Below are positions 17,748 to 28,809 of a stretch of 56,434 bases of DNA, piece by piece. The notes under the pieces are model-generated. The model was not told the origin of the DNA, ran no database searches, and saw only the letters and a list, made by a program, of their open reading frames with translations. The DNA comes from Pseudomonadota bacterium (lineage in GTDB: Bacteria > Myxococcota_A > UBA796 > GCA-2862545): contig SXOB01000035.1 of assembly GCA_005776945.1 (NCBI GenBank), positions 1 through 56,434 on the forward strand. The letters are read 5' to 3'. Each line of letters begins with the position of its first letter. The stretch's first letter is position 1. The translations under genes and the position numbers were made by a program.

Positions 17748-20700
17748 TCACTCGCTCGGTACGAAGGTGGTCCGTGCTAGGCCGGCAGCGGCCACTTCGT
17801 CCACGGTCACGGCGACGGGAAGCGCCTCGTTGGCGAGCCAGAGGGCAGCTTGGTCAGCGTAGTGGGGCGAGCCGAGGACGCCAGATTGGCCACCTGGCGC
17901 GACGTTCTGGCCGGTGACGCCGTCGGGACCCAGCTCGAAGACCATACGCATCACAGGGCCCGACGCGTAGCGGAAGCTGCGGCCCGAGAGCCCAGGGTTG
18001 CCTGCGTCGACGTTGCGGTTGTCGCCCGGGCGAGGAAACCACGTCAGACCGCGGCGAACGTCTCCCACCGGAAGGTCGTCCTGGAGGGGCAGCAAGTCGG
18101 TGTCCACGGCAAATGCCTCGAAGAGGCCCGTGAGGACCGGGTCGTCGAAGTAGCCGAGCACCATGCTCTTGAACTCGACCTGGTGACGCAGGCCCCAGAT
18201 CCAGGCGGTCGGGTCGTCGGTCCCGAAGCCACCTTCGCCCGGTCCAGTCGACGGCGAGGTGAGGAAGTCGAGCGTGGCCGCGAGCGCAATCAGCAGGATT
18301 TCGTCGCTCGTTTCGGTGACGTCGGGCGTGGCGGCGTCGTCCCACCAGACCCGTTCGTCGGTTTCGGCGAGAACACCCACATCGCCAAGGGGTCGGTCGG
18401 CGCCACGCGCGGTCCACAATTCATCGAGGACGCGGAGACGGCCCGCGGAGCCTCCGTTGCGGAACACGCTGCCCGGCAGCAACTCGTCGTCCAAGGTGTG
18501 CACGTTGACATCGCCCAACCAGGTGTTCCAGATCATCGTGGCGATGGCGTCTTCCACCTCCCCGGCGTCTACGGGGTCGTAGAACGTGTCGACGCCGCTC
18601 GCGGCGGTGGCACCTCGGGCCAGCCAGGTCCGCAGGCGTTCGCGCGCGTCGGTGAAACGCGCCGCATTCGCTTGCCATAGGCCGGCGACCCGGCCGTTCG
18701 CTCCCAGCTCGTCTGGCGACAGGGTCTCGGCCCGGTCGAGCGCACTCAGCCAGCCCGCCAAGAAGCGCTCGGCGGTGACACTCGTGTGGTCGGCCTGGAT
18801 GAGGGCCATGTCCTCGATGGTCGCGCCGCGAGCGACGGCGTCGGCGAGCCCGCGATCGATGGAGTCGGCGCGGAAGCCGTCGTCCCAGGGTCCGCCCATG
18901 TAGAGGACATCGTTGGTGAGGTCGTCGTCGAGCGAAAGGCCGCCCGGGTCGTTGTTGCCTGTGAGCAGGTAGCCAGTGCTCGATCCGAGCGCGTGTGGCG
19001 TGTCGGTCCACGGGACGATGCAGCGGGAAGGGTCGGGGTCGCCCTCGATGGCAGCGCCGTTGGCGTCTGTAGGGAGGGTGAAGCCGCCGAAGAGATTGCC
19101 GTCGAGCAATCTCTGCGGGTCGCCGCCGGGCAGCCAGCCGCCGGCGTCGTCGCGAAGTTGGTCGCGGCACGGTGTCATCTGGTAGCCGGCGTAGAGAATG
19201 TCGCCGTGGATGTCGGCGGCGACGAGGTTCTGGCTGTAGGCCTGAGCGCGGCGATTCAGGTCCGCCACTTGTTGGATGTCGGTGGCGGTGCCCATGGCGT
19301 CGTACATGCCGAGCAGATCGCCGGGGTCGAGGCCGCCGAAGTCGAAGCTGACCCCGCTGATGGCGCCGTCGCCGTCGACGTCGGCCGGAATGACCCATGC
19401 GCCCATCATCGACGCGAGGCCTGTGCCCGGCTCAGGCACGGTGTCTGCGGTTGCGGGGATGCCCTCGACGTCGGCCAGCCAACGGCCGTCCGGCGTTGTC
19501 CAGCGCGGGATGACTAGGGTCCGGGCCGGGGTGCCGCTGAGCGAGCTTGCGGCGACGACGACTGTCTCGTCTACGCGAATCAGGGGGACGTCGGCTCCCT
19601 GGTGACGCGTAGTCGCTGGCAGGCCGTCGGCGCCGAGGCCGACGGTCTCGGCGTACCAATCCGTGACGTCTCCGCTCAACTGAGTGGTGGACCACGCGAC
19701 GTCGCCATTCGTCCCGACCGCGAGGACGGGCAAGCCGACGATCGTCATCCCCACTTGGTGGATGTTGCCACCACCGAGGTGGGCGTCGTCCAAGCCGATG
19801 CCGTACATCAGAGCGGGAATGTCGAGTTCGAGGTGGCCGTCGCCGGCAAGGAGGGCGCCGCCAGAGGCCGTGTGGGCGCCGTCGACGGCCCATGCGTTGC
19901 TTCCCCAGCCCTCTTCGTGATCGCGGCCCCTGGCGCGCTGCCACCGGTCGAGCTTGTCTCGGAGCCGTTTCCCCATCGACGCTTCAACGTTGGGGCCCGC
20001 GAGGATGGGGGACGGCGCCGAACGTAGGCCCGCGCCCGCCCATCCCGTGGCCGAGACCACGGGGTGGATCGGGTGGAGCGTCGCGAACGTGGCGCGCGCG
20101 AGGGCTTCCCGTTCGGCCTCGTGGGGCAGGCCAACGAAGGCGTTGTCCAGGGCGTCGTGGTCGACGGTACGGCCGACGTCGTCGGACTCGAAGCCGAGTC
20201 GGTAGAGCACCGCCCCTCCCACGGCAGCGACGTCCCGGACGTCGAAACGGACCATCATGTCCGCCGGGCTCTCGAAGCCGAGCAGGGAGTAGGCGAGTTC
20301 GTACTCGCTTGGCGGCGGAAGGGTTCCATCCGCCACGAGGTCGATGTAGGCGTTGACGCCGGCGGCGTAGCCTTCGTAGCGTTGGGCCAATTCGGGAGGC
20401 GCGGTTTGGACGAGGAGGTCGGTCGCGTGGGTCATCCCGATGCCGCGCGACTCCAGGTCGGCTTCCAAGGCGAGGTCGCCAAGCAGCTCCGACAGGCGAC
20501 CCTGGGCCAATCGGCGGGCGAGGTCGATTTGGAAGAACCGATCGCGCGCGAGCGTGAAGCCCATGAGGACGCCGACGTCGTGAGGGTTCGTCGCGTAGAT
20601 GTGGGGGATGCCCATTTCGGTCGTGACGACGACACCGGGCGCCGAAACGGGAACCGTAAAGCGCTCGGTCTCGGGGACGGCCTCGAGCGGCGTGGGACGG

Positions 20701-20759
20701 TGCGAGGCGTCGGTCGTCGGGTCGGTTGCTGTACAGGCGACGGCGAAGAGCGTGAACAT
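17748..20759 (-). CDS. Penicillin acylase (S45) family lipoprotein
   Basis: A 1003-aa Ntn-hydrolase precursor. Signal MFTLFAVAC gives lipid Cys9. The alpha-chain region includes GIPHIYATNPHDVGVLMGF. The self-cleavage site is EEGWGSNAW: Ser287 would become the N-terminal nucleophile of the beta subunit after autoprocessing. Downstream Asn residues typical of the oxyanion hole appear in HQVGMTIVGLPVLAVGTNGD. Family members hydrolyse amide bonds of penicillins, acyl-homoserine lactones or cyclic lipopeptides; the substrate is not deducible. Being longer than E. coli PGA (846) fits AHL/lipopeptide acylases. Envelope anchoring by lipid is unusual for the family. Divergent from the secreted-protein gene at 20801. 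Confidence 0.92.
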   Translation of the reverse strand: MFTLFAVACTATDPTTDASHRPTPLEAVPETERFTVPVSAPGVVVTTEMGIPHIYATNPHDVGVLMGFTLARDRFFQIDLARRLAQGRLSELLGDLALEADLESRGIGMTHATDLLVQTAPPELAQRYEGYAAGVNAYIDLVADGTLPPPSEYELAYSLLGFESPADMMVRFDVRDVAAVGGAVLYRLGFESDDVGRTVDHDALDNAFVGLPHEAEREALARATFATLHPIHPVVSATGWAGAGLRSAPSPILAGPNVEASMGKRLRDKLDRWQRARGRDHEEGWGSNAWAVDGAHTASGGALLAGDGHLELDIPALMYGIGLDDAHLGGGNIHQVGMTIVGLPVLAVGTNGDVAWSTTQLSGDVTDWYAETVGLGADGLPATTRHQGADVPLIRVDETVVVAASSLSGTPARTLVIPRWTTPDGRWLADVEGIPATADTVPEPGTGLASMMGAWVIPADVDGDGAISGVSFDFGGLDPGDLLGMYDAMGTATDIQQVADLNRRAQAYSQNLVAADIHGDILYAGYQMTPCRDQLRDDAGGWLPGGDPQRLLDGNLFGGFTLPTDANGAAIEGDPDPSRCIVPWTDTPHALGSSTGYLLTGNNDPGGLSLDDDLTNDVLYMGGPWDDGFRADSIDRGLADAVARGATIEDMALIQADHTSVTAERFLAGWLSALDRAETLSPDELGANGRVAGLWQANAARFTDARERLRTWLARGATAASGVDTFYDPVDAGEVEDAIATMIWNTWLGDVNVHTLDDELLPGSVFRNGGSAGRLRVLDELWTARGADRPLGDVGVLAETDERVWWDDAATPDVTETSDEILLIALAATLDFLTSPSTGPGEGGFGTDDPTAWIWGLRHQVEFKSMVLGYFDDPVLTGLFEAFAVDTDLLPLQDDLPVGDVRRGLTWFPRPGDNRNVDAGNPGLSGRSFRYASGPVMRMVFELGPDGVTGQNVAPGGQSGVLGSPHYADQAALWLANEALPVAVTVDEVAAAGLARTTFVPSE

Positions 20760-20800
20760 GCGGCCGCCTAATGTGGCGATAGCGGAGTTAGCGGCGCGCC

Positions 20801-21658
20801 ATGTTGTGGGCCTTCGTCGCTGTCGCTTGGTCCGTCCCCGAGGGCTTCTGGGAGGTATGGGGCGACGGCCAGGCCGAAGTGGCCGCTTACGCCGTGACCG
20901 TTCCGCGCTACGGTCAGCTGCGCCGCGGCGAAATGGTCGTCGTCACGGTCACCGAGACGTTCACGCGGGGCCAGCGCGTCAAGTCGGACGGTGGCCACGA
21001 CGATGAATTCCCCGTCGTCAAACAACATGTGATGCTCGACTTTCAGACCGGCATCTACGACTACGACACGGCGACGAGCACGTTTGTGCCCATCGACGGC
21101 GCCGTCCCCACGAAGGTCGCATTTTCGGCCCAAGAGTGGTGTGGCTCCACCGCGGACGTGTGGGTGCTGGACGGGCCAACGTCGCGCTGGGACGCCCACA
21201 GTTACTTTGATGGCGAAGGGGATCGTAGGCATCGACTTCCAGTGCCGACTGGGGCCGTCGTCGCCGATGCGCTGCCCTGGCTCGTACGCGGCCTGGCGGG
21301 CGAGGTGCCGGAAGGCGACCATCCCTACATGGCCCCGTTGCGCGACCTTCGCTTTCACCACGTCGACCCGAGTTGGGGTCAGGTGACGCTTTCGAAGAGC
21401 GGCCAGGAAACCGTGGTCGTGCCGGCGGGCAGCTTTGAGGTGGACGTCGTGTCGGCCGCAGTCAGCGGCGGCACCCGGACGCGCTACTTCGTCGAGCGGG
21501 GTCCCCATCGGCGCGTCGTGCGCATCGCGTCGGACGACGGCTTCGACGCCATGCTCACCGGCGTCAACCGCAGCGCCTATTGGACGCAGAACGGGGAGGG
21601 GGCGGAAGCCGGGCGGGTCGCGCTGGGCCTGCCCGCGAGTCCCTGGCACGCCCCCTGA
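20801..21658 (+). CDS. Secreted beta-rich protein of unknown function
   Basis: A 285-aa protein with ATG 20801 and a short hydrophobic N-terminus (MLWAFVAVAWS) that could be a minimal signal. The body starts with PEGFWEVWGDGQAEVAAY and continues with mixed beta patterns; VVTVTETFTRGQRVKS and FEVDVVSAAVSGGTRTRYFVERGPHRRVVRI resemble the antiparallel sheets of DUF3108-like periplasmic proteins, but I cannot confirm the family. No catalytic motif. Its TGA overlaps the ATG of alr (TGATG), so translation is coupled to cell-wall D-alanine synthesis. The gap to the divergent lipoprotein gene is 41 bp. Confidence 0.75.
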   Translation: MLWAFVAVAWSVPEGFWEVWGDGQAEVAAYAVTVPRYGQLRRGEMVVVTVTETFTRGQRVKSDGGHDDEFPVVKQHVMLDFQTGIYDYDTATSTFVPIDGAVPTKVAFSAQEWCGSTADVWVLDGPTSRWDAHSYFDGEGDRRHRLPVPTGAVVADALPWLVRGLAGEVPEGDHPYMAPLRDLRFHHVDPSWGQVTLSKSGQETVVVPAGSFEVDVVSAAVSGGTRTRYFVERGPHRRVVRIASDDGFDAMLTGVNRSAYWTQNGEGAEAGRVALGLPASPWHAP

Positions 21659-22803
21659 TGACCCCTGCGCCAAGCGTGGACGTTCGCCCGACACACGTCA
21701 TCGTCGACTTGGACCGATTGCAGGCGAACTACCGCGCGATTGTGGCGCACGTGGGTCGGCCCGTCATGCCAGTGCTCAAGGCGAACGCCTATGGCCACGG
21801 CCTCAGCTCCTGTGCGCGAGCGTTGCAGGGGGTCGGGGCGACCCACTTCGCCGTGGCGACGATGGAGGAGGGAGCGGAGCTGCGCGCCGCTGGCGTTGGC
21901 GGCCGCATCCTCGTCCTCGGTGGGCTCAGCGCCAGTCAGATTCCCGAGTTCCTGAAGAACGGCCTGGACCTCACTGCGAGCAGCGTCGACAAGCTGATCG
22001 CCGTCGATTCCGTCGCCAAGCGGCTGGGTCGGCGGGCGACCGTCCACCTCAAGTTCGACACGGGGATGGGCCGCATTGGGCAGCACCACGAGACGGCCCA
22101 CCTGCTGATCGAGGCCGCGAACCGGGCCAAGAACGTCGATGTCGGAGGCATCTACAGCCACTTGGCGACAGCCGACGAGGTGGACGCCTCGTTCGTGCAG
22201 GTCCAGGTCGAACGCTTCGCTGCCATTGCGGACTGGTGGAGTTCTCGAGGCCTGACGGTGCCCACGCGCCACCTCGCGAACAGTGCCGGCGTCCTTCGCT
22301 TCCCCGAGACTTGGTGCGACCTCGTCCGGCCAGGGCTCATGCTCTACGGGGTAGCACCGGCGGCCCATCTCCCCGTGTTGCCGGGAATGCGCGCCGTGCT
22401 CTCGTGGTGGACGCGGGTCGTCTACTTCAAGGTAGGTCGGAAGGGCGCTGGCGTCAGCTACGGCCACACATGGGCGCCCGCGCAAGACACGCGCCTCGTG
22501 ACGATTCCGGTCGGCTACGGAGACGGGTACATGCGGCGAATGTCGGGTCGGAGCCACGTGGTCATTCGGGGCCAGCGGCGGCCCGTCGTGGGGACCGTCT
22601 GTATGGACATGGCCGTCGTCGACCTCGGCCCTGACGGCGAGGCCTACAACGGCGACCCGGTCTTGTTGTTGGGCGATGTCGCCGCCGGGCGCGTCGAGGC
22701 CAGCGAACTTGCGGAGTGGGCGGGGACGATCCCGTGGGAGGTCCTCACCGCGATCCATGCGCGCGTGCCGCGGGTCTTTCGGGGCGGCCTCAGCCCAGGG
22801 TGA
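21658..22803 (+). CDS. alr: Alanine racemase
   Basis: PLP enzyme interconverting L- and D-alanine for peptidoglycan. The 381-aa protein has the PLP lysine in PVLKANAYGHG, the second catalytic Tyr in GVSYGHTW, substrate segments HLKFDTGMGRIG and HLANSAG, and GTVCMDM near the C-terminus. The ATG at 21658 overlaps the previous TGA. Its last 14 bp overlap the 3' end of the FHA protein gene on the opposite strand, leaving no room for a terminator. Confidence 0.96.
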   Translation: MTPAPSVDVRPTHVIVDLDRLQANYRAIVAHVGRPVMPVLKANAYGHGLSSCARALQGVGATHFAVATMEEGAELRAAGVGGRILVLGGLSASQIPEFLKNGLDLTASSVDKLIAVDSVAKRLGRRATVHLKFDTGMGRIGQHHETAHLLIEAANRAKNVDVGGIYSHLATADEVDASFVQVQVERFAAIADWWSSRGLTVPTRHLANSAGVLRFPETWCDLVRPGLMLYGVAPAAHLPVLPGMRAVLSWWTRVVYFKVGRKGAGVSYGHTWAPAQDTRLVTIPVGYGDGYMRRMSGRSHVVIRGQRRPVVGTVCMDMAVVDLGPDGEAYNGDPVLLLGDVAAGRVEASELAEWAGTIPWEVLTAIHARVPRVFRGGLSPG

Positions 22804-23614
22804 AGCGGAACGTCTCGGATCCAATCCCGAGTTGCTCCCCGCCAAACAGGGGCCGAGTCAAGATGCGCTCGCCGTGGACGAAGACGCCGTTGGCGCTGCC
22901 GAGGTCTTCGGCGACCCAACCGGTGGGTTTGCGGCGCAAGATGGCGTGGTGCCGCGACACGAGCGGGTCATGGGCGAGTTGCAGGCCATTGTCGCGCGCC
23001 CGGCCAATCGTCAGGTCGTCGCTGAAGCGCCGAACGACAGCGACGTCGAGGACGGTACCGGTCAGGATGGCAGACGCGGTGACGGGGTGCACGGGGAGCG
23101 GGGTGGCACTGTTGACGGCCGCGAGCAGGTCTGCGCGCGACGTGACTTGGGTCTCGTCGTCGTCGTCCTCGAATACGCCGTCCCAGCCGGTGTGGTGGGA
23201 AATGGCCTGCGCGATCGCCGCGAGCGCTTCCCGCTCCTCAGACTGGACTGCGCGGAAGCCGAAGAGACCGCCGGCGGCCTCGGCGACGCGCTGGCAGAGG
23301 TCGAGGACATCGTCGGCCGTGCCGGGGCCTGTGGGCACCTGGGGCATGCGTCCAAGTGCGAACAGTGCGCGGCGGGCGCGCGACATGTAGGCGTCGGACG
23401 GCCGGTGGGTCAGCCATTGGTCGAGCAGCGCCCGCGCCGGGGGCGTCAGACCGAAACGTTCGGCGGCCACGGACGAGATGACCGCTCGTTCAGCCACCTG
23501 AATCGCGCCATCTGCCCAAGCGACGTGGACAAGGGGCAACAGGGCGATGGCGCGGAAGGTGTCCGCGTCCACGCCCAGCCAGATGAGTTCGCGGCGAACC
23601 GCGTCGAGTTGCAT
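22790..23614 (-). CDS. TerB-like and FHA-domain signalling protein
   Basis: A 274-aa soluble protein. Residues about 20-150 resemble a TerB/tellurite-resistance-like helical domain (HVAWADGAIQVAERAVIS: the ADG...E motif), probably metal or membrane associated. Residues about 195-270 are an FHA domain with the phosphothreonine-binding residues: IGRARDNGLQL, SRHHAIL and SANGVFV. An acidic linker (EDDDDET) separates them. FHA domains read Thr phosphorylation, so this is a likely output of the kinases at 26.6-30 kb. It is the last gene of a minus-strand run beginning with prkA; its start lies 8 nt after the stop of the gene upstream. Confidence 0.87.
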   Translation of the reverse strand: MQLDAVRRELIWLGVDADTFRAIALLPLVHVAWADGAIQVAERAVISSVAAERFGLTPPARALLDQWLTHRPSDAYMSRARRALFALGRMPQVPTGPGTADDVLDLCQRVAEAAGGLFGFRAVQSEEREALAAIAQAISHHTGWDGVFEDDDDETQVTSRADLLAAVNSATPLPVHPVTASAILTGTVLDVAVVRRFSDDLTIGRARDNGLQLAHDPLVSRHHAILRRKPTGWVAEDLGSANGVFVHGERILTRPLFGGEQLGIGSETFRFTLG

Positions 23615-23622
23615 GGGGCCCG

Positions 23623-24015
23623 CTACCGCGGCCGCGCAACCCGATCGAGCCAGCGGCCGAGGATGGGGCGCGGCACGACCCAGTCGACGTCATTTCGCTC
23701 GCCGTTTTCGACCTCCCAGCGACGCCAGCGGGTGCCGTCGCTGGCGACGACCGCTTCCGCCACCCCTTCGCCGTCCCGGCCACGCAGTACTGCGCCGTCG
23801 AGGCCAGAATCGCGTTCGAGCAACTCGACCGGTGGCAGGCCAGGGGGTGGATCGCGGCGCGCCGCGTCGATGGCGGCGTCGAGCGTCTCCTCGCGGGGGA
23901 CGAAGATCTCGCGGATGCGGGCCGCGAGCCGGTCCACGTCGGCGACGTCCACGCGGACGCCGTCGCGCTCGAATGTTCCAGGGCCCGCAGGGGCGCCTTC
24001 GAAGAGGTCGCTCAT
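23623..24015 (-). CDS. Unknown acidic protein coupled to spoVR
   Basis: A 130-aa product starting at ATG 24015, overlapping the spoVR stop by ATGA. It has a Pro/Asp/Arg-rich sequence with a possible small alpha-beta core (VDVADVDRLAARIREIF; ERNDVDWVVPRPILGRWL). No signal peptide, membrane helix or known motif. The coupling to spoVR on one side and an FHA gene on the other suggests it acts in the same pathway. I do not recognise the family. Confidence 0.65.
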   Translation of the reverse strand: MSDLFEGAPAGPGTFERDGVRVDVADVDRLAARIREIFVPREETLDAAIDAARRDPPPGLPPVELLERDSGLDGAVLRGRDGEGVAEAVVASDGTRWRRWEVENGERNDVDWVVPRPILGRWLDRVARPR

Positions 24016-25520
24016 GGGCCGTCCACGCGCGACAGGTTCGCCCCGTCATGAACGAGGCGGACGGGCTTGGCATCGAGTTGGGTCGCGAGGTGAACGGGTC
24101 GGCCCCAAAGGGCTGCGAGGTTGCCAAGCACGGTCGTCGCGTAGTTCAAGTCGAGGTCGGGCCCTTCATGGTCATGCGCGAGGCACAACACGCCTTGGTT
24201 CAGGCCGTTGCCGTCCACGACGGAGATCCGGGGGGTTCCGCGCGAAGCCAGCATCGAGAGCAGTCCTTTCTTGACGTCCGCGAACTCCTCCGACGCCAAC
24301 TCCCACGATTGGGACTTCGCGTCGTATTTCTGGGTGAAGAACCCCTGTTCGCGACAGAAATCCTCGGTGAGGAAGGCGTCGAGAAACGTGACGTCGTTGT
24401 GCGTCGACCGAACCTCGAACAGCTTCTTGCGCCCAAGATGCGCGTGGGTGTCCCACTGCCTACGCGCCTCGGGCGACGTCTCCTCCAGCCAGTCCTTGCC
24501 GAATTGGCCGCGGTCCCAACGCCGCTCGATATGGCGCCAAAGCTCGACGCCGAGCTTGTAGGGATTCAGCCGTCCCGGTTGCTGGGCCGTCGTTCCGCTG
24601 TGGTGGTCACAGTAGTCGACGACGTCGCCATCCGTCAGTACGTGGCGGGTCATCAAATGGGTGTGCCAGTAGGTCGCCCATCCTTCGTTCATGATTTTCG
24701 TTTGTGCCTGGGGTGCGAAATACATCGCCTCATCGTGAACGATGTGCAGGATCTCGGCCTTCCAGGCCGGCATCCGCGCGTGTTCGATGACGAAGGCGAG
24801 CACGTCCCGTTCCGGATGTTCCGGAAAGCGCTGGTCAGCCGTCTCGCGCTCGGCCCGTTGACGCTGCGCGTCGAGCCACTCTGGCGGGTTGACATACCGG
24901 TCCATGTAGGCCTTGGCCGGAAGTCGCGCAGCCGCGTCGCTTGGCAGGTCGTCGATGACCTCCTCGTCTTTCGGACGCGCAATGTGGTCTCGGTAGGGGT
25001 CGACGAGGTTGTCCAGCGACAGCGCCAGATCGATCGTGCGCTCAACCTCATCGACGCCATGCCGCGCCATGAAGTTGCGGACGCGCGTCGCATGATTCGC
25101 CATCTGGTCGAGCATCTTGCGGTTCGTGTGCCGGAACCAGGCATTGTTCTTGAAGAAGTCGACGTGGCCGAACACGTGCGCCATCACGAGCTTCTGGTCG
25201 ACGTCCAAGTTGCAGTCCATCAGGTACGCGTAGGCGGGGTCGGTGTTGATCACCATCTCGTAGATTTTCGAAAGCCCGTATTCGTAGCTCTTGTTTGTCT
25301 CAAGAAAGTCCATCCCGAAGCGCCAGTGTGGGTAGCGGGTCGGAAAGCCGCCGTAGGCCGCGAGCATGTTGATTTCTTCGTAGGTGCACATCTCGAAGAT
25401 GGTCTCAAAGAAGTCGAGGCCGTAGCTGCGCGCCAGGCCCTCGATCCGAATTCGTTCCTCTTCCAGGTTGGAGGGAAGCCCTCGGCCGTCGCGAAGGAAC
25501 CGGTTGGGAATCGTGCTCAT
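24012..25520 (-). CDS. spoVR: SpoVR family protein
   Basis: A 502-aa cytoplasmic protein of the SpoVR/YcgB family, which in many bacteria travels with PrkA and YeaH and in Bacillus affects spore cortex. Signatures seen: ARSYGLDFFETIFEMCTYEEINMLAAYGGFP, YPHWRFGM, MAHVFGHVDFFKNN, and NEGWATYWHTHLMT, with abundant conserved His/Glu. The start ATG at 25520 is fixed by the ATGA overlap with the YeaH-like stop. Biochemical function is not established for the family; the conserved pattern suggests a metal-dependent role. Third gene of the prkA module. Confidence 0.95.
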   Translation of the reverse strand: MSTIPNRFLRDGRGLPSNLEEERIRIEGLARSYGLDFFETIFEMCTYEEINMLAAYGGFPTRYPHWRFGMDFLETNKSYEYGLSKIYEMVINTDPAYAYLMDCNLDVDQKLVMAHVFGHVDFFKNNAWFRHTNRKMLDQMANHATRVRNFMARHGVDEVERTIDLALSLDNLVDPYRDHIARPKDEEVIDDLPSDAAARLPAKAYMDRYVNPPEWLDAQRQRAERETADQRFPEHPERDVLAFVIEHARMPAWKAEILHIVHDEAMYFAPQAQTKIMNEGWATYWHTHLMTRHVLTDGDVVDYCDHHSGTTAQQPGRLNPYKLGVELWRHIERRWDRGQFGKDWLEETSPEARRQWDTHAHLGRKKLFEVRSTHNDVTFLDAFLTEDFCREQGFFTQKYDAKSQSWELASEEFADVKKGLLSMLASRGTPRISVVDGNGLNQGVLCLAHDHEGPDLDLNYATTVLGNLAALWGRPVHLATQLDAKPVRLVHDGANLSRVDGP

Positions 25521-26581
25521 CTTCCCCTCCCCAAGAGGTCGCGGATTGAGCCCAGAATGGCGTCCTTGCTCTCGACGCGACTGAGCGCCACCCGTTCGTC
25601 GTCGGTGAACGCGCCGCGCAGGTCTTTGAGAAACTGGCCCGTCCCGTAGGGGGAGTCGACTTGGGCGTAGGCGAACTGGTTGACGAGGGGAAGAATGGAC
25701 TGACGGACGAGGTCCACGCACTTCGCCGTATCCGTGGCCGACCAGTTGTCGCCGTCCGAAAAGTGGAAGACGTAGTTGTTGGTGGCGCTGGGGGGATGGT
25801 CCCGCTCGATGAGGGTCAGCGCCAGTTCGTACGCGCTGGAAATGAGCGTTCCGCCCGACTCCCGCAGGCGGAAAAAGGTCTCGCGGTCGACCTCCCGCGC
25901 CGTCGCGTCGTGGACGATGAACCGCGTGGTGACCTCTCGATAGTTGTGCTGGATCCAGGCGTCGATCCAAAATGCTTCGGAGCGGACGATTTCCTTCTGT
26001 TCCTGGCCCATACTTCCCGACACGTCCATCAGGTACAACACGGTGGCCGTGCTGTGGGGGATGGGCTGGGGGACGGCGGAGCGGTACCGGAAGTCCTCCC
26101 GAACTGGCACGAGCACAGGGCGCTTGGGGTCGAAGGAGCCCGAGGCGACCTGGCGGCGCAAGGCCTGGCGCCAGGTCCGGCGCGTGTGGCGAAGACTGTC
26201 GGGGCCAACCCGGGAGATGCCCTTGAACCGGTTGAGGACGGTTGGGGCGCTCGACGCGCCGCGGGGTTCGATTCGCGGAAGTGAAAGCTCCTCGCCGAGG
26301 ATCTCGGCGAGCTCAGCGACGCTCAGCTCCACGTCGAGCTCGTGTTCGGCGGTGTCCTCGCCGGCCTGCCCGGGACCACCTGGCCCTTGGCCTACGCCTT
26401 CACTCTCGTTCTTTCCGTGACGCAACCGGGGGATGCCAATCTGGGGCAGGGGAATCGACACGAGGTCCTTTCCCTTGCGGCCAATCAACTCGTGGTTGGA
26501 CACGTAGCGCTTGAGTTCGCGGCGGATCCGGCCCTTCACAATGTCGCGGAAACGCCCAAGGTCACTGTCGATGGGCAACAT
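25517..26581 (-). CDS. yeaH: YeaH/YhbH (DUF444) family, VWA-type protein
   Basis: A 354-aa protein of DUF444. The N-terminus (MLPIDSDLGRFRDIVKGRIR) is the family start, and residues about 195-330 form a von Willebrand A-like domain with the MIDAS motif DVSGSM. FHFSDGDNW provides a further acidic patch. In E. coli and Bacillus the partner genes are yeaG (prkA) and ycgB (spoVR), as here. The gene starts 3 nt after the prkA stop and overlaps spoVR by 4 nt, so the trio is a single operon. Proposed role: cofactor for PrkA-controlled stress response. Confidence 0.95.
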   Translation of the reverse strand: MLPIDSDLGRFRDIVKGRIRRELKRYVSNHELIGRKGKDLVSIPLPQIGIPRLRHGKNESEGVGQGPGGPGQAGEDTAEHELDVELSVAELAEILGEELSLPRIEPRGASSAPTVLNRFKGISRVGPDSLRHTRRTWRQALRRQVASGSFDPKRPVLVPVREDFRYRSAVPQPIPHSTATVLYLMDVSGSMGQEQKEIVRSEAFWIDAWIQHNYREVTTRFIVHDATAREVDRETFFRLRESGGTLISSAYELALTLIERDHPPSATNNYVFHFSDGDNWSATDTAKCVDLVRQSILPLVNQFAYAQVDSPYGTGQFLKDLRGAFTDDERVALSRVESKDAILGSIRDLLGRGR

Positions 26582-26584
26582 GGG

Positions 26585-28615
<2,031 letters not shown>

Positions 28616-28809
28616 TCCTCCTCCCCGTTTCCGGACCAGCGGGCTGGTGGCCGGTGCGATTCAGGTGGTGCGAAACTGGAGAACGAGATGCGAGGTGATC
28701 TGAGCGTTTGGGCTCTACGTCCAACATGACACGGATCAGGCCGGCCGTGGGAACTTTCTGCACTCCGACCTTTGAACCCTTGGAAGTGGCACGCCCTTCC
28801 ATCGTTGCG
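28616..28809. other. 194-bp gap upstream of prkA with no gene seen
   Basis: The gap between the Ser/Thr kinase stop and prkA start. It contains the prkA ribosome site next to the start codon. No tRNA, terminator hairpin or recognisable promoter was identified. A TGGCAC at 28787 on the plus strand resembles half a sigma-54 site, but the second half is weak and points the wrong way. Confidence 0.6.

Noticed and set aside
28787-28800. TGGCAC...TTCC resembling a sigma-54 promoter
   Set aside because: The second half does not fit TTGC, and it points toward no plus-strand gene.
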